Part shown: one piece after another, positions 10,190 through 20,849 of the stretch | Numbering within the stretch: position 1 is the stretch's first letter | Layout: each line of letters begins with the position of its first letter | The notes under the pieces: model-generated | Database searches by the model: none | Seen by the model: only the letters and a program-made list of their open reading frames with translations | What the model was told of the DNA's origin: nothing | Program-made: the position numbers and the translations under genes | NCBI GenBank assembly: GCA_963575745.1 | Contig: CAUYUJ010000914.1 | Coordinates: 502,747 to 566,746, forward strand | Length of the DNA stretch: 64,000 nt | Direction: 5' to 3' | Origin: Prorocentrum cordatum | Lineage: Eukaryota; Sar; Dinophyceae; Prorocentrales; Prorocentraceae

Positions 10190-10755
10190 TGCCCATCCAT
10201 CCATTGCAAATCCGACTTCTTCGCTTGCTCGAGCAGATCGTCGCCTTCCCTCCCGTGCTTACCCATTCAGCCCAACCGCGCACAGGGGTGAGGGACAGCA
10301 GTTCAGTAAACCGCAAATCCACACGATATATGTATGTTCCGACGCCTCCCCCCTTCAGGAACCCGCAGGGGCCTTATAGGAATCCTAGACTTTAAAATCG
10401 GCAACGAACCTTGAAAACATGAGATCTGCCCCCCCCCCCCCCCCCCCCATCACGCATCCTCCATCCAGTGCAAGTCCGTCTCCCATTGCTTCCTAAATCG
10501 TCGCCCCACCCCCCTTGCTTCCCATGTCGCCCCAACCGCGCGCGGGTAAGAACGGGGCCTCAACCTAGTTTCTTCCCTCCCGTGCTTACCCATGCAGCCC
10601 AGCCGCGCGCAGGGGTGAGGGAATGCAGTGCAGTAAACCACACGATCCCATGGTACTATCTATGTTCCGACGTCCCCCCCCCTTCGGAAAACGCAGTGCC
10701 CTCATAGGATTCCCAGGCTTGAAAGTCGACAACGAACCTTGGGAACAGGAGCCAG
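10190..10755. repeat. Direct duplication, two diverged copies
   Basis: Copy 1 (about 10190-10420) and copy 2 (about 10448-10755) share TTCCCTCCCGTGCTTACCCA, GCGCAGGGGTGAGGGA, TATGTTCCGACG followed by a C run, and CGACAACGAACCTTG or its variant. Copy 2 has an extra segment near 10510-10570 that itself resembles the CCCAACCGCGCGC part. Both contain C homopolymers. No frame is kept open through both copies, so I treat it as non-coding. Confidence 0.75.
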
Positions 10756-11330
10756 CCCCCCCCCCCCCCACCACCACCACCGCCACCACCACCCAACCTC
10801 GGGTCGAGGAGGAGGAGGAGGAAGAGGAGGGCTTAGGAGGAGGAGGAGGAGGAGGAGGGCCTAGGAGGAGGAGGAGGAGGAGCAGCAGCAGGGGTGACGA
10901 GGAGGATGGGGGCTAGTGAACGCAAGCTTGGGCTCTGGACCGCGCACTCGCCCCCCTGCCCCTGCTTCTGCCCCCGGGGTGGTGGGCCCACGGGCGACCG
11001 CGAGGGGATCAAGGCGCGCGAGGCTAGGGGAGAGAAGCGGGCCGAATGGTTGAGGAAGCAGCTTGCAGCAGAAGCAGCAGCAGCAGCAAACCCAGCAGCA
11101 GCAGCAACAGCTAAAGTACAAGCCTATATACGCTCGCCGAACAAAGGCGACTGGATTGGTGAAGGCGTTGGGCAACAATGAGGAGAAGGAGGCGGAGAAG
11201 GACACGGAGAAGGAGGAGACGGAGAAGGAGGCAGACACCGAGAAGAAGGAGGCGCAGGATATGTACTTCTATTCGAAGTGAGCCGCGCGCCGCAGGATAC
11301 ATATGTATATAGCGGCTTGCGGGCAAAATC
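10756..11330 (+). other. Purine-rich and CAG-rich stretch with small open frames
   Basis: Starts with a CCA run and a GGA run (10760-10915). A CAG repeat near 11065-11110 follows, then 11111-11281, whose frame reads YKPIYARRTKATGLVKALG and then a Lys/Glu-rich tail ending EAQDMYFYSK. The last part could be a terminal exon, but no upstream exon joins it convincingly. Confidence 0.35.
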
Positions 11331-11765
11331 ATGCTTTGCTATCTGGCTCTGACTGCTTTTTACCCCTTGCACCTGCTCCTGCTGTCTCTGCGCCTGCCCT
11401 TCCTCCTCTGCACCTGCGCTTCTCCCCTGCGCACCCCTCCTTCTTGCCCCATCCTACTTCTCCTCAGCCTTTGTCCCCCCCCCCGTCCCCCTGCTCCTCG
11501 CGTGGAGAGCTTGGGAAAAACAGAAAGCGCGCTGCGCGCCCGTGCCCCCCAACCCCCTCCTCCTCGTCCTCTGCCTCCTAGCTCCTCCTCCTCCCCCTCC
11601 TCCTCCTCCTTCCGGTTCTCCTCCTCGTACTGCTACCTCCTCCTGCTTCTCCTCCTCCTCCTCCTCCTCCTCCTCCTCCTCTTCCACCTGCTCCTGCTGC
11701 TCCTCCTCCTCCTCCTCCTCCTCCTCCTCCTCCTGCTCCTCCACCTTATGTATGAATACTGCATA
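11331..11765. repeat. TCC trinucleotide-rich tract
   Basis: C/T strand with long CTCCTC runs, purest at 11650-11740. It opens Leu- or Ser-rich frames on + and Glu- or Arg-rich frames on -, which are artefacts of the trinucleotide. Confidence 0.9.
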
Positions 11766-12010
11766 TGTATATGAATGTCACTTGGAGGAGGAGGAAAAGG
11801 AGGAGAAGGGCAGCCGTTATGTGCGCGCTGGCGCTGCCGCCGCCCCGTGCAGCTGTGCGCTGGCACGCTGCTCCGCAATGCGGATGTCCGCCAGTGCGGG
11901 CGATGCTTGCTTCCACGTGTTTTTTGGGGCCGCCGCCCACCGCGCGCATGGTTGGCGTTTGTGTTAACGCAGCCTTTTGTTTAAGGGCTGGCGGTTCGGG
12001 GGAGGAGGAA

Positions 12011-12135
12011 TGCATATACATATATATATATATATATGTGTAAATATGCAAATGTATGTATATACATACATATATATATACATATATATATATATACATA
12101 CATATATATACCTATTTTTATATATATGTGCATGT
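12011..12135. repeat. TA/TACA microsatellite
   Basis: Alternating TA with scattered TACATA and TGTA over about 120 bases, an abrupt AT-rich island inside GC-rich DNA. Confidence 0.9.
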
Positions 12136-12174
12136 ATACGCGACACTTTACACGAACTGCTATATAACGTAGCA

Positions 12175-12425
12175 AATTCTGACGCTTTTTGCTACAACAT
12201 TCTGACGCATGTTATGCAACATTCTGACGCATTTTGCCACGCAAAGCCGACGCATTTTATCAAGAAAAAACATCACATGTTATACAACAACTGACGCATT
12301 AAATGCGTCATTTTTCTGCGCAGCAAAAAATGAAACTGACGCATTTGTCCGGAAACTTAACATTAAGAAAACACATAAAAACCAAAATGCGTCAGATGAC
12401 GCATTAATGCGTCGGAATGCGTCGG
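12175..12425. repeat. AT-rich island with repeated GACGCAT and palindromes
   Basis: GACGCAT or its complement ATGCGTC occurs about ten times in 250 bases. Two occurrences form palindromes: GACGCATTAAATGCGTC at 12293-12309 (one-base centre) and GACGCATTAATGCGTC at 12398-12413 (perfect). The same heptamer reappears once in most units of the adjoining 90-bp array. Confidence 0.8.
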
Positions 12426-12432
12426 GAGGCAC

Positions 12433-14028
12433 CTCTGGGTATGGGGCCACGAAACGTGTGAGGGGTGTGCCGAAATGGGTGTGCGGGATACATGCGGGCA
12501 CACCCAGTGGGACCTTCTGGAGCTCCTATGGGGCCACGAAACGTATGAGGGATGTGCCGAAATGGGTGTGCGGGGCGCATTCGTGCACACCCACTGGGAC
12601 CTTCGGTTGGGCTCCCTATGGGGCCGCGGAACGTGTGAGGGGTGGGCCGAAATTAGTGTGCGGGACGCATGCGGGCACACCCACTGGGACCTTCGGTGGA
12701 GCTCCCCACGGGGCCACGAAACGTGCGAAGGGTGTACCGGAATGGGCGTGCGGGACGCATGCGGGCACACCCACTGGGACCTTCGGTGGAGCTCCCTATG
12801 GGGCCACGAAACGTGCGAGGGGTGGGCCGAAATGGGTGCGCGGAACGCATGCGGGCACACCCACTGAGACCTTCGGTGGAGCTCCCTATGGGGCCACGAA
12901 ACGTGTAAGGGGTGTCCCGAAATGGGTGTGCGGGACGCATGCGGGCACACCCACTGGGACCTTCGGCGGAGCTCCCTATGGGGCCACGAAACGTATGAGG
13001 GGTGTGCCAAAATGGGTGTGCGGGACGCACGCGGGCACACCCACTGGGACCTTCGGTGGAGCTCCCTATGGGGCCACGAAACGTATGAGGGGTGTGCCGA
13101 AATGGGCGTGCGGGACGCATGCGGGCACACCCACTGGGACCTTCGGTGGAGCTCCCTATGGAGCCACGAAACGTGTAAGGGGTGGGCCGAAATGTTTGTG
13201 CGGGACGCATGCGGGTACACCCGCTGGGACCTTCGGTTTGGGCCTCTATGGGGCCGCGAAACGTGCGAGGGGTGTGCCGAAATGGGTGTGCGGGACGCAT
13301 GCGGGCACACCCACTGGGACCTTCGGTGGAGCTCCCTATGGGGCCACGAGCGGGCACACCCACTGGGACCTTCGGTGGAGCTCCCTATGGGCCCACGAAA
13401 CGTGTGAGGGGTGGGCCGAAATGGGTGTGCGGGACGCATGCGGGCACACACCCGCTGGGACCTTCGGAGGAGCTCCCTATGGGGCCACGAAGCGTGTGAG
13501 GGGTGTGCCGAAATGTGTGTGCGGGACGCGTGCGGGCACGCCCGCTGGGACCTTCGGTGGAACCCCCTTATGGGGCCACGAAACGTGCGAGGGGTGGGCC
13601 GAAATGGGTGTGCGGGACGCATGCGGGCACACCCGCTGGGACCTTCGGTGGAGCTCCCTATGGGGCCACGAAGCGTGTGAAGGTTGTGCCGAAATGGGTG
13701 TGCGGGACGCATGCGGGCACACCCACTGGGACCTTCGGTGGAGCTCCCTATGGGGCCACGAAACGTGCGAAGGGGGTGCCAAAATGGGTGTGCGGGACGC
13801 ATGCGGGCACACCCACTGGGACCTTCGGTGGAGCTCCCTATGGGGCCACGAAACGTGTAAGGGGTATGCCGAAATGGGGGGTGGAGCCGCATGCGAACGC
13901 AGCCACTGGGGCCTTCGGTGGAGCTCCCTCTGGGGCCACGGAACGTGCATGCGGGCACACCCACTGGGGCCTTCGGCGGAGCCCCCTATGGGGCCACGAA
14001 ACGTGTGATGGGTGTGCCGAAATGGGTG
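12433..14028 (+). repeat. Minisatellite array A, 90-bp unit, about 19 units
   Basis: Unit landmarks in order: GGGGCCACGAAACGTGTGAG, GGTGTGCCGAAATGGG, TGCGGGACGCATGCGGGCAC, ACCCACTGGGACCTTCGG and TGGAGCTCCCTAT. Spacing is 90 bp in most units. Two units are truncated (near 13341 and 13934). Because 90 is divisible by 3, whole frames stay open (for example 599 codons from 12209). Differences between units are not concentrated at third positions of any frame, so I see no sign of protein-level selection. Confidence 0.95.
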
Positions 14029-14135
14029 TGCGGAGGAGGAGGGGGAGGAGGAGGAGAGGAGGATAGGAAGAGAGGAGGAGACGCGGGCCACCGTCTCTTC
14101 AAAACGCGGACCCAACACCACAGGATGGTTGGGAA
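14029..14135 (+). repeat. Array A downstream boundary: GGA tract plus conserved block
   Basis: After the last unit comes a GGA/GGAGA tract (14032-14080), then a block of about 53 bases with GACGCGGGCCACCGTCTCTT and CCCAACACCACAGGATGG. The same tract-plus-block order follows array B, and a diverged form follows array C. Confidence 0.85.
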
Positions 14136-14194
14136 CAGTTTGGCAATCAAAAAACACTGCTTCTGGAGATTGGGCTTCGCTCAAGCGCGCGCGC

Positions 14195-14905
14195 CGGCCA
14201 AAGCCGCGCAAACAAAGACGGCTGAAAAATTTGGACGGCGACCTCGTTGACAACACGGACAGAGCACACGCAATGGCAGCGCACTTTGAACAAATACATA
14301 CCGTGGACGGCGCGCCCAGCGACATGTATTGCACGCCATCCGCGGGGACCGGTACCGCCAATCGCAAAGGAAAATCTTACAGCGTGCGAGGTTGGTGCAC
14401 CGACATCCGAACTTGAACGACATCCCAACAGAGTATAGAAGAGCTTGTCACAGGATCCCGAAGGGTTGGACACCATCACCGAAGTAATCAACAACCAGTG
14501 TTGGCGCGAAAGAAACGTTCCAGAAGACTTGCGGCATGCGCACAACGCCAAAATCTACAAGAACACGGGCCCGGTGGATCATTGCGACAGATTTCACCCT
14601 TTCAATCTGCTGAACGTCATGTGCAAATTGTTTACGAGTTTTGTGCTAAAGAGATTACAACAAGTAGGGGCCGATGATAGTTTGAGTAGAACACAGTCTG
14701 GACCCAGACGAAGAAAAAGGCACGACCGACGCCGTCCACGCCGCCCGCAGACGCATCGTGCTAGCATGTGCCGATCACGATGATGCCGTGCCCCTACTAC
14801 CGCTCGACTGGGAAAAAAGGCCTCAGGCTCTTCTCGATGCACATGCCGCATGTGGCGTGCACCCTCATATGCTGCAACTGATCGGGAATATATCCATGCA
14901 TCACA
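14195..14905 (+). mobile_element. LINE (non-LTR retrotransposon) fragment 1: N-terminal half of reverse transcriptase
   Basis: In shifting + frames the translation follows a LINE ORF2: LVDNTDRAHAMAAHFEQIHT (linker), LNDIPTEYRRA, then GLDTITEVINNQCWRERNVP, VDHCDRFHPFNLLNVMCKLF, SLSRTQSGPRR, TDAVHAARRIVLACADHDDA and PLLPLDWEKR, ending HPHMLQLIGNI. These fit the fingers region of reverse transcriptase, including a degenerate LDWEKAFD motif. At least two frame changes and an in-frame loss show it is dead. It stops at a TA/TG microsatellite exactly where the palm motifs should begin. Confidence 0.75.
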
Positions 14906-14944
<39 letters not shown>

Positions 14945-14945
14945 C
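14906..14945. repeat. TA then TG microsatellite interrupting LINE fragment 1
   Basis: About 24 bases of TA followed by TG repeats. It begins directly after codons for LIGNI, where LINE reverse transcriptases usually carry an Ile-Tyr pair before the F.V strand. Confidence 0.85.
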
Positions 14946-15470
14946 GAATCGGACCCCTCGAAAGCAGCAGGTCGTGAAATCCATAATCGCAGAATGCCTC
15001 TAGGACCGGGCTGCGCCCGAATATGGACCGTAAAATTGCGCACCGACGGAATTCGCACCGCAAGTCGTAACGCCTGCGCAATCCCGCAAGTCTCATGGTG
15101 GGACCCATCATACGCGTGTCGATCCCTGGGCTTTGCCTGGAGACCGGAAGTACAAAGGCACCACGAAACAAATGTTTCTGGCGCTCGGGCTGAGAGGGGG
15201 GGGGCAGACGACCTACGGAACCGCTTCGGGACACTTGCGTTCCCTTGCCATGTGCCCCTAGAAGCTCAAGTCGGCATTCTGGAGCTATGCTGGATAGGCT
15301 CGGGCTCACGAGGACGAAAGGAGAGAGGAGTGGAGGTGCAAGGCTTGCGGGGGCACTCTAAGCTCTTGATTGTTTCTTCGGCGATGGAAGGGGCGCGCGC
15401 GATCAGCGAAGCTGTCTTACTGGCCGAGCTCGTAGCTGTGAACCTCCAGGCCAGTGACTTGTGAGCTGGG
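14946..15470 (+). other. Possible coding stretch, unrecognised
   Basis: The open frame from 14850 to 15464 continues past the microsatellite and includes SWWDPSYACRSLGFAWRPEV, FGTLAFPCHVPLEAQVGILE and SAMEGARAISEAVLLAELVA. The composition is protein-like, but I do not recognise the family and no palm motif of reverse transcriptase is present. It may be an unrelated gene fragment next to the LINE piece. Confidence 0.3.
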
Positions 15471-15474
15471 CCTC

Positions 15475-17163
15475 TCATGCCTTCAGGAACAATATCTGCC
15501 CTCTGCGATGACGGCGCACTCTGGAATGTGGGGCTTGCCGTGCCCTGGGAGACAGCTGTCGATGTCCTCTGCGTTGAAGGCGGGCACTGCGGTGGGCTGC
15601 CAAGGCGCTGAGGGACCTCAGGCGTTGTCTGCGACGTCGGCGGCCTCTGAACAGAGATCCCATTCCCAGAAAAAACTTGGATGCTATCTGTGGCGACGAC
15701 GAACCCTGAGACGGGCTACCATTGCCCTGGGAAGCTGCGAATGCGATCTGCGATGTCGGCGAACTCTGAATGTGGGGGCTCCCATTGCCCTGAGACGCTG
15801 CCGGAGATGCTACCTGCGATGGCGGCGAACTCTGAGGAGGGGCCCCCATGCCCTCGCTGCCCATATTCAAAGAAATATCTGAGTGACTCCACTGCGGGCA
15901 GCTATGTCGTGTCCAGCACACTCGGGATACGGCAGCGACGGGCCTATGGTCATGTCCTCCATCTTCACGACCTGCGCGCGCAGTATCCGCTCCATGTGTG
16001 CCATAAGGCCCTGACCTGGCATGTCGCCCGCGCCCGTCTGGATGAGCGCCTCGCGGATCGCCGTAAAGTCGACGCCGTTGTTGCTCTGGAAGCTCAGCTG
16101 CAGCGTGCTCTGGGCCTGGTCGCACGCGTCGCTTGCCTTCGCCTTTGGTGCAAGCTCTACTATCGTCTCGAGGTCCATCTGCTGGAGCTTGTCGCTGGAG
16201 GTATTCAGGTTCTGCTGGTTGAGTGCGCCGACGGGCGTGCCGTCCTGACTGAGGCCCTCGAAAAGACCTGCAAACGCCGCGGCGCTCATTGTGGCGAGCT
16301 CTGCGTCGATCTGCTGTCCAGAAGCGTCGTTGCGAATCTCCTCGGCCCCCTCCATCCACGTGCGCGCCCAATCATTGATCGCCGCGATGCTTTTGGCGCC
16401 GGGTGGGACGAGGTTGGTCTTGATCATGATGGCTTCGGTGTGCCTCTGCCTCGCCGCCGCGTTCAATTGCAGCCTCATCGCGATGGGAAACAATCGCTGC
16501 ATGTCCTTCAGGCCCATTTCCTCGTGCAGTATGGAGTCCAGGTCGATGATTTTGGCGATGCTGGCCATCGCGCAAGTCTGCTACTCTCCAAGCGGCATGT
16601 CTCCTCGACGTCGGTGCTCCTGCGCCGGCGCGGTGCTCGCTGCCGCGCACGCGTGTTCTCCGGCGGCGGGCAGTGAGTTCATCCGCGACATGCGGCCGCG
16701 GTGTCGGGGGGGGAATGGCAGCAATGTGAGCCTGGAGCTCGGGGAGGTTGGTGAAGGTGAGCTCGCGATCTTCGCTCGGGTAAAAGAACTGTTCGGGGTC
16801 GTCCGCGTCGAAGTTACATGATGATCGGCAGCTGACATTGCCCAGCTCGGCGGGGGGGCAGCAATGCGGTTGATCGCGGTCTGTCGGCTCGCGAAGGTCG
16901 ATCGGCACTTCGGGCATTGGTTCGAATCGCGCGCAATCGCATGCTCGCCCATGTTCGCCCGCCTCCCCGCTCGTAAGATTGATGTGCGCGGCGCGCTTGT
17001 CTCGTTTAAGCTGCAAACAGGCATGCCGAACCATCTCCTCGCGAGAGCCCGCGCGCGTGGGGGCCGTTCCAGCAAGCGTCTGTCGCTGGCTTCTTGCATG
17101 GCTGAGAGGGCTGTTCCAGCCGCCGCTCGCGCGCGCGTGCGATCGTGAACTCGACGAACTCAC
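15475..17163 (-). CDS. Hypothetical protein, frame-interrupted
   Basis: Three - strand pieces in reading order. The first, down to about 16690 (start 17163 or the internal Met near 17040), includes LELQAHIAAIPPP and FDADDPEQFFYPSEDRELTF. The second, 16568-15867, starts MASIAKIIDLDSILHEEMGL and contains AAINDWARTWMEGAEEIRND and LQLSFQSNNGVDFTAIREAL. The third, about 15880-15475, is Ser/Pro/Gln-rich with a repeated GNGSP...SSP motif. The middle piece has balanced composition and looks like a real alpha-rich protein. Frames change between pieces; an intron or indel could explain each. No family recognised. Surrounding LINE and minisatellite DNA suggest it could belong to an element rather than a host gene. 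Confidence 0.4.
15670..15860 (-). repeat. 66-bp repeat inside the coding stretch
   Basis: GGCGAACTCTGAATGTGGGG and its neighbour GGCGAACTCTGAGGAGGGGC lie 66 bases apart, with a third more diverged unit upstream. A unit of 22 codons keeps the - frame open and yields the repeated GNGSP/SSP peptide. Confidence 0.7.
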
Positions 17164-18130
17164 CCCGCCCTGGTGCGCGGCGGAAAGAATCCAGCATATC
17201 GTCGCCTATGACCTATGACGTCGACGCAGGCACGACCGTCCGCGAACGCGCTCAGGAGCTCCATGTCCACGGAGGACCGCGCGCGCCAGGGGTTGCGGCT
17301 GCGCGTCGGGGCCAGGCGCGCAGGGCCGAGAGGGGCCCGAGAGACATCGAAAGTGGACGTAGTCTCGCAGAGCTACTTGGCCCAAATTAGCCCGACGAGG
17401 GACCCAACCATATGCAGGTGTGCGTACCGCAATAGTGATTCACTTTTTCGGTGGCGATCCCTATGAGGCAACGAACCGTGCTAGGGGTGTGCCGACATGG
17501 GTGGCGTGGTGCACAACGCGAACGAAAACGATTGATCTGAGTACGTAGGGAGACTGAGCGCGGGTGAATCTGCGCGCGTGCGTCTGACTGTGAATGAATC
17601 TGCGTGCGAGCGAGTCTACGTGCATGAATGCGAATATGACAGAGCGTGGTGCCATTGTGTATGAATGTCAATAGTTCGACAACGACTGCCTCTGAGTACT
17701 CGCGACGCTGGGCGTGGCCGCCGCAAGGAGCCTCCCCGGGACTCCCCGACGGCATCGCCCGCGCGCCGCGACGCCAATGTCGGCGCGCCCCCCCGCGAGG
17801 ATCGCGCCCGCTTCCTCCCCTTCCTTTACTCCCTCTTTGCCCGCGCACTTAAAAATCCAAGGCTGCGGGCGCAGCGCAGCGCGGAGCCCCCGCGACTCGC
17901 GCAGGTCGCGCGCGGGTCGTCCACTGCGCGGAGCAAAGAGAGCTAGCTGGCTGGCTGATAGCGGGCAAGGCTCTTGCCGCTGGGCAGAGCGACGACGGGC
18001 AAGCGAGGCGCTGGGCAGAACGCAGCACGGAGCCCCCGCGACGCGCGCAGGTCGCCCCGGAGGGGTCCCAGCGACGCGCGCGGGTCGCCCGCTGCGCGGA
18101 GCAAAGACAAGGGACCGCGCCACGGGGACC
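17164..18130. other. Intergenic with a stray minisatellite unit and a direct repeat
   Basis: A degenerate single unit of the 90-bp minisatellite lies at about 17450-17515 (GGCAACGAACCGTG, GGGGTGTGCCGACATGGG). A direct repeat follows: GCGGAGCCCCCGCGACTCGC (near 17880) and CACGGAGCCCCCGCGACGCG (near 18029), both ending CTGCGCGGAGCAAAGA. No gene supported. Confidence 0.6.
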
Positions 18131-20672
18131 GTCGGTGGAGTTCCTATGGGACCACGAAACGTGTGAGGGGTGTGCCGAAATGAGCGGCGGGAACGCATGC
18201 GGACTGAGCCACTGGGACCTTCGGTGGAGCTCCCCATGGGGCCACGAAACGTGTGAGGGGTGTGCCAACATGAATGGTGGGAACGCATGCGGACTGTGCC
18301 GCGGGGACCTTCGGCGGAGCTCCTATGGGCCCACGAAACGTGTGGGGGGTGTGCTGAAATGAATGGCGGGCGCGCATGCGGACTGTGCCACCGGGACCTT
18401 CGGCGGAGCTCCGATGGGCCCACGAAACGTGCGAGGGGTGTGCCGACATGAATGGCGGGGACGCATGCGGACTGTGCCACCAGGACCTTCGGCGGAGCTC
18501 CTATGGGGCCACGAAACGTGTGAGGGGTGTGCCGAAATGAGCGGCGGGGACGCATGCGGACTGTGCCAATGGGACCTTCGGCGGAGCTCCTGTGGGGCCA
18601 CGAAACGTGTGAGGGGTGTGCCGAAATGAATGGCGGGGGCGCATGCGGACTGCGCCACGGGGACCGTCGGTGGAGTTCCTATGGGGCCACGAAACGTGTG
18701 AGGGGTGGGCCGACATGAATGGCGGGGGCGCATGCGGACTGCGCCACTGGGACCTTCGGCAGAGCTCCTATGGGGCCACGAAACGTGCGAGGGATGTGCC
18801 GACGTCGCACACCCACAAGGACCTTCTGGAGCTCCTATGGGGCCACGAAGCGCGCAAGGGTGTGCCAAAATGGGTGCGCGGGACGCATGCGGGCACACCC
18901 ACTGGGACCTTCGGTGGAGCTCCCTATGGGCCACGAAACGTGTGAGGGGTGGGCCGAAATTGGCGTGCGGGACACATGCGGGCACACCCACTGGGACCTT
19001 CGGTGGAGCTCCCTATGGGGCCACGAAGCGTGCGAGGGATGTGCCGAAATGGGTGTGCGGGACGCAGTCGTGCACACCCACTGGGACCTTCGGTGGGGCT
19101 CCCTATGGGGCCGCGGAACGTGCGAGGGGTGTGCCGAAATGGGTGTGCGGGACGCATGCGGGCACACCCACTGGGACCTTCGGTGGAGCTCCCTACGGGG
19201 CCACGAAACGTGTGAAGGGTGTACCGAAATTGATCTGCGGGACGCAAGCGGGCACACCCACTGGGACCTTCGGTGGAGCTCCCTATGGGGCCACGAAACG
19301 TGTGAGGGGTGGGCCGAAATGGGCGTGCGGGACGCATGCGGGCACACCCACTGAGACCTTCGGTGGAGCTCCCTATGGGGCCACGAAACGCGTGAGGGGT
19401 GTCCCGAAATTGGTGCGGGACGCATGCGGGCACACCCACTGGGACCTTCGGTGGAGCTCCCTACGAGGCCGCGGAACGTGTGAAGGGTGTGTCAAAATGG
19501 GCGTGCGGGACGCATGCGGGCACACCCACTGGGACCTTCGGTGAAGCTCCCTACGGGGCCACGAAACGTGTGAGGGGTGGGCCGAACTGTGTGTGTGCGG
19601 GACGCATGCGGGCACACCCACTGGGACCTTCGGTGGAGCCCCCCTTATGGGGCCACGAAACGTGCGAGGGGTGTGCCGAAATGGGTGTGCGGGACGCACG
19701 CGGGCACACCCGCTGGGACCTTCGGTGGGGATCCCTATGGGGCCACGAAGCGTGCGAAGGGTGTGCCGAAATGGGCGTGCGGGACGCACGCGGGCACACC
19801 CACTGGGACCTTCGGTGGAGCTCCCTATGGGGCCACGAAACGTGCGAGGGGTGGGCCGAAATGGATGTGCGGGACGCATGCGGGCACATCCACTGAGACC
19901 TTCGGTGGAGCTCCGTATGGGGCCACGAAGCGTGCGAGGGGTCTGCCGAAATGGGTGTGCGGGACGAATGCGGGCACACCCACTGGGACCTTCGGTGGAG
20001 CTGCTTATGGGGCCACGGAACGTGTGAAAAAGGTGTGCCGAAATGGGTGTGCGGGACGCATGCGGGCACACCCGCTGGGACCTTCGGTGGAGCTCCCTAT
20101 GGGGCCACGAAACGTGTGAGGGGTGTGCCGAAATTTGTGTGCGGGACGCATGCGGGCACACCCGCTGGGACCTTCGGTGGGGCCCCCTTATGGAGCCACG
20201 AAACGTGTGAAGGGTGTGCCGAAATGGGTGTGCGGGACGCATGCGGGCACACCCACTGGGACCTTCGGCGGAGCCCTATGGGGCCACGAAACGTGCGAGG
20301 GTGGGCCGAAATGGGTGTGCGGGACGCATGCGGGCACACCCACTGGGACCTTCGGTGGAGCTCCGTATGGGGCCACGAAGCGTGTGAAGGGTGTGCCAAA
20401 ATGGGTGTGCGGGACGCATGCGGGCACGCCCGCGGACCTTTCAGTGGAGCTCCCTATGGGGCCACGAAACGCGCGGGGTGTGCCGAAATGTGTGTGCGGG
20501 ACGCATGCGGGCACACCCGCTGGGACCTTCGGTGGAGCCCTCTATGGGGCCACGAAACGTGCGAAGGGTGTGCCGAAATGGGTGTGCGGGATGCATGCGG
20601 GCGCGCCCGCTGGGACCTTCGGTGGGGCTCCTTATGGGGCCACGAAGCGTGTGAGGGGTGTGCCGAAATGGG
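18131..20672 (+). repeat. Minisatellite array B, 90-bp unit, about 29 units, two subfamilies
   Basis: Same unit as array A. The first eight units (18131 to about 18800) carry GGCGGGxACGCATGCGGACT and lack the GGCACACCCAC part. The remaining 21 carry the array A form TGCGGGACGCATGCGGGCAC. The switch is abrupt at a short unit near 18790-18840. Frames stay open because 90 is divisible by 3, and those ORFs are not genes. Confidence 0.95.
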
Positions 20673-20843
20673 TGATGACGATGATGATGGTGGGAGGATG
20701 AGGAGGAGGAGGAGGAGGAGGAAGAGGAGGAGGAGGAGGAGGAGGAGGAGGAGGAGGAGAGGAGAAGAGGAGGAGAAGAGGAGGAGAGGAGACGCGGGCC
20801 ACCGTCTCTTCAAAACGAGGACCCAACACCACAGGATGTATGG
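20673..20843 (+). repeat. Array B downstream boundary: GAT/GGA tract plus conserved block
   Basis: A GATGATG stretch, a long GGA tract (20700-20790) and then the block at 20791-20843. It is nearly identical to that after array A (one change, GCGGAC to GAGGAC, before the last few bases diverge). Confidence 0.85.
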
Positions 20844-20849
20844 GAAAAA

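Noticed and set aside
12209-14008. 599-codon + frame and matching - frames across array A
   Set aside because: Produced by a 90-bp unit that is a multiple of three; parallel frames are open and no frame shows a coding-type substitution pattern.
12433-20672. CRISPR array
   Set aside because: Units are contiguous with no unique spacers, there are no cas-like genes, and the host is a eukaryote.
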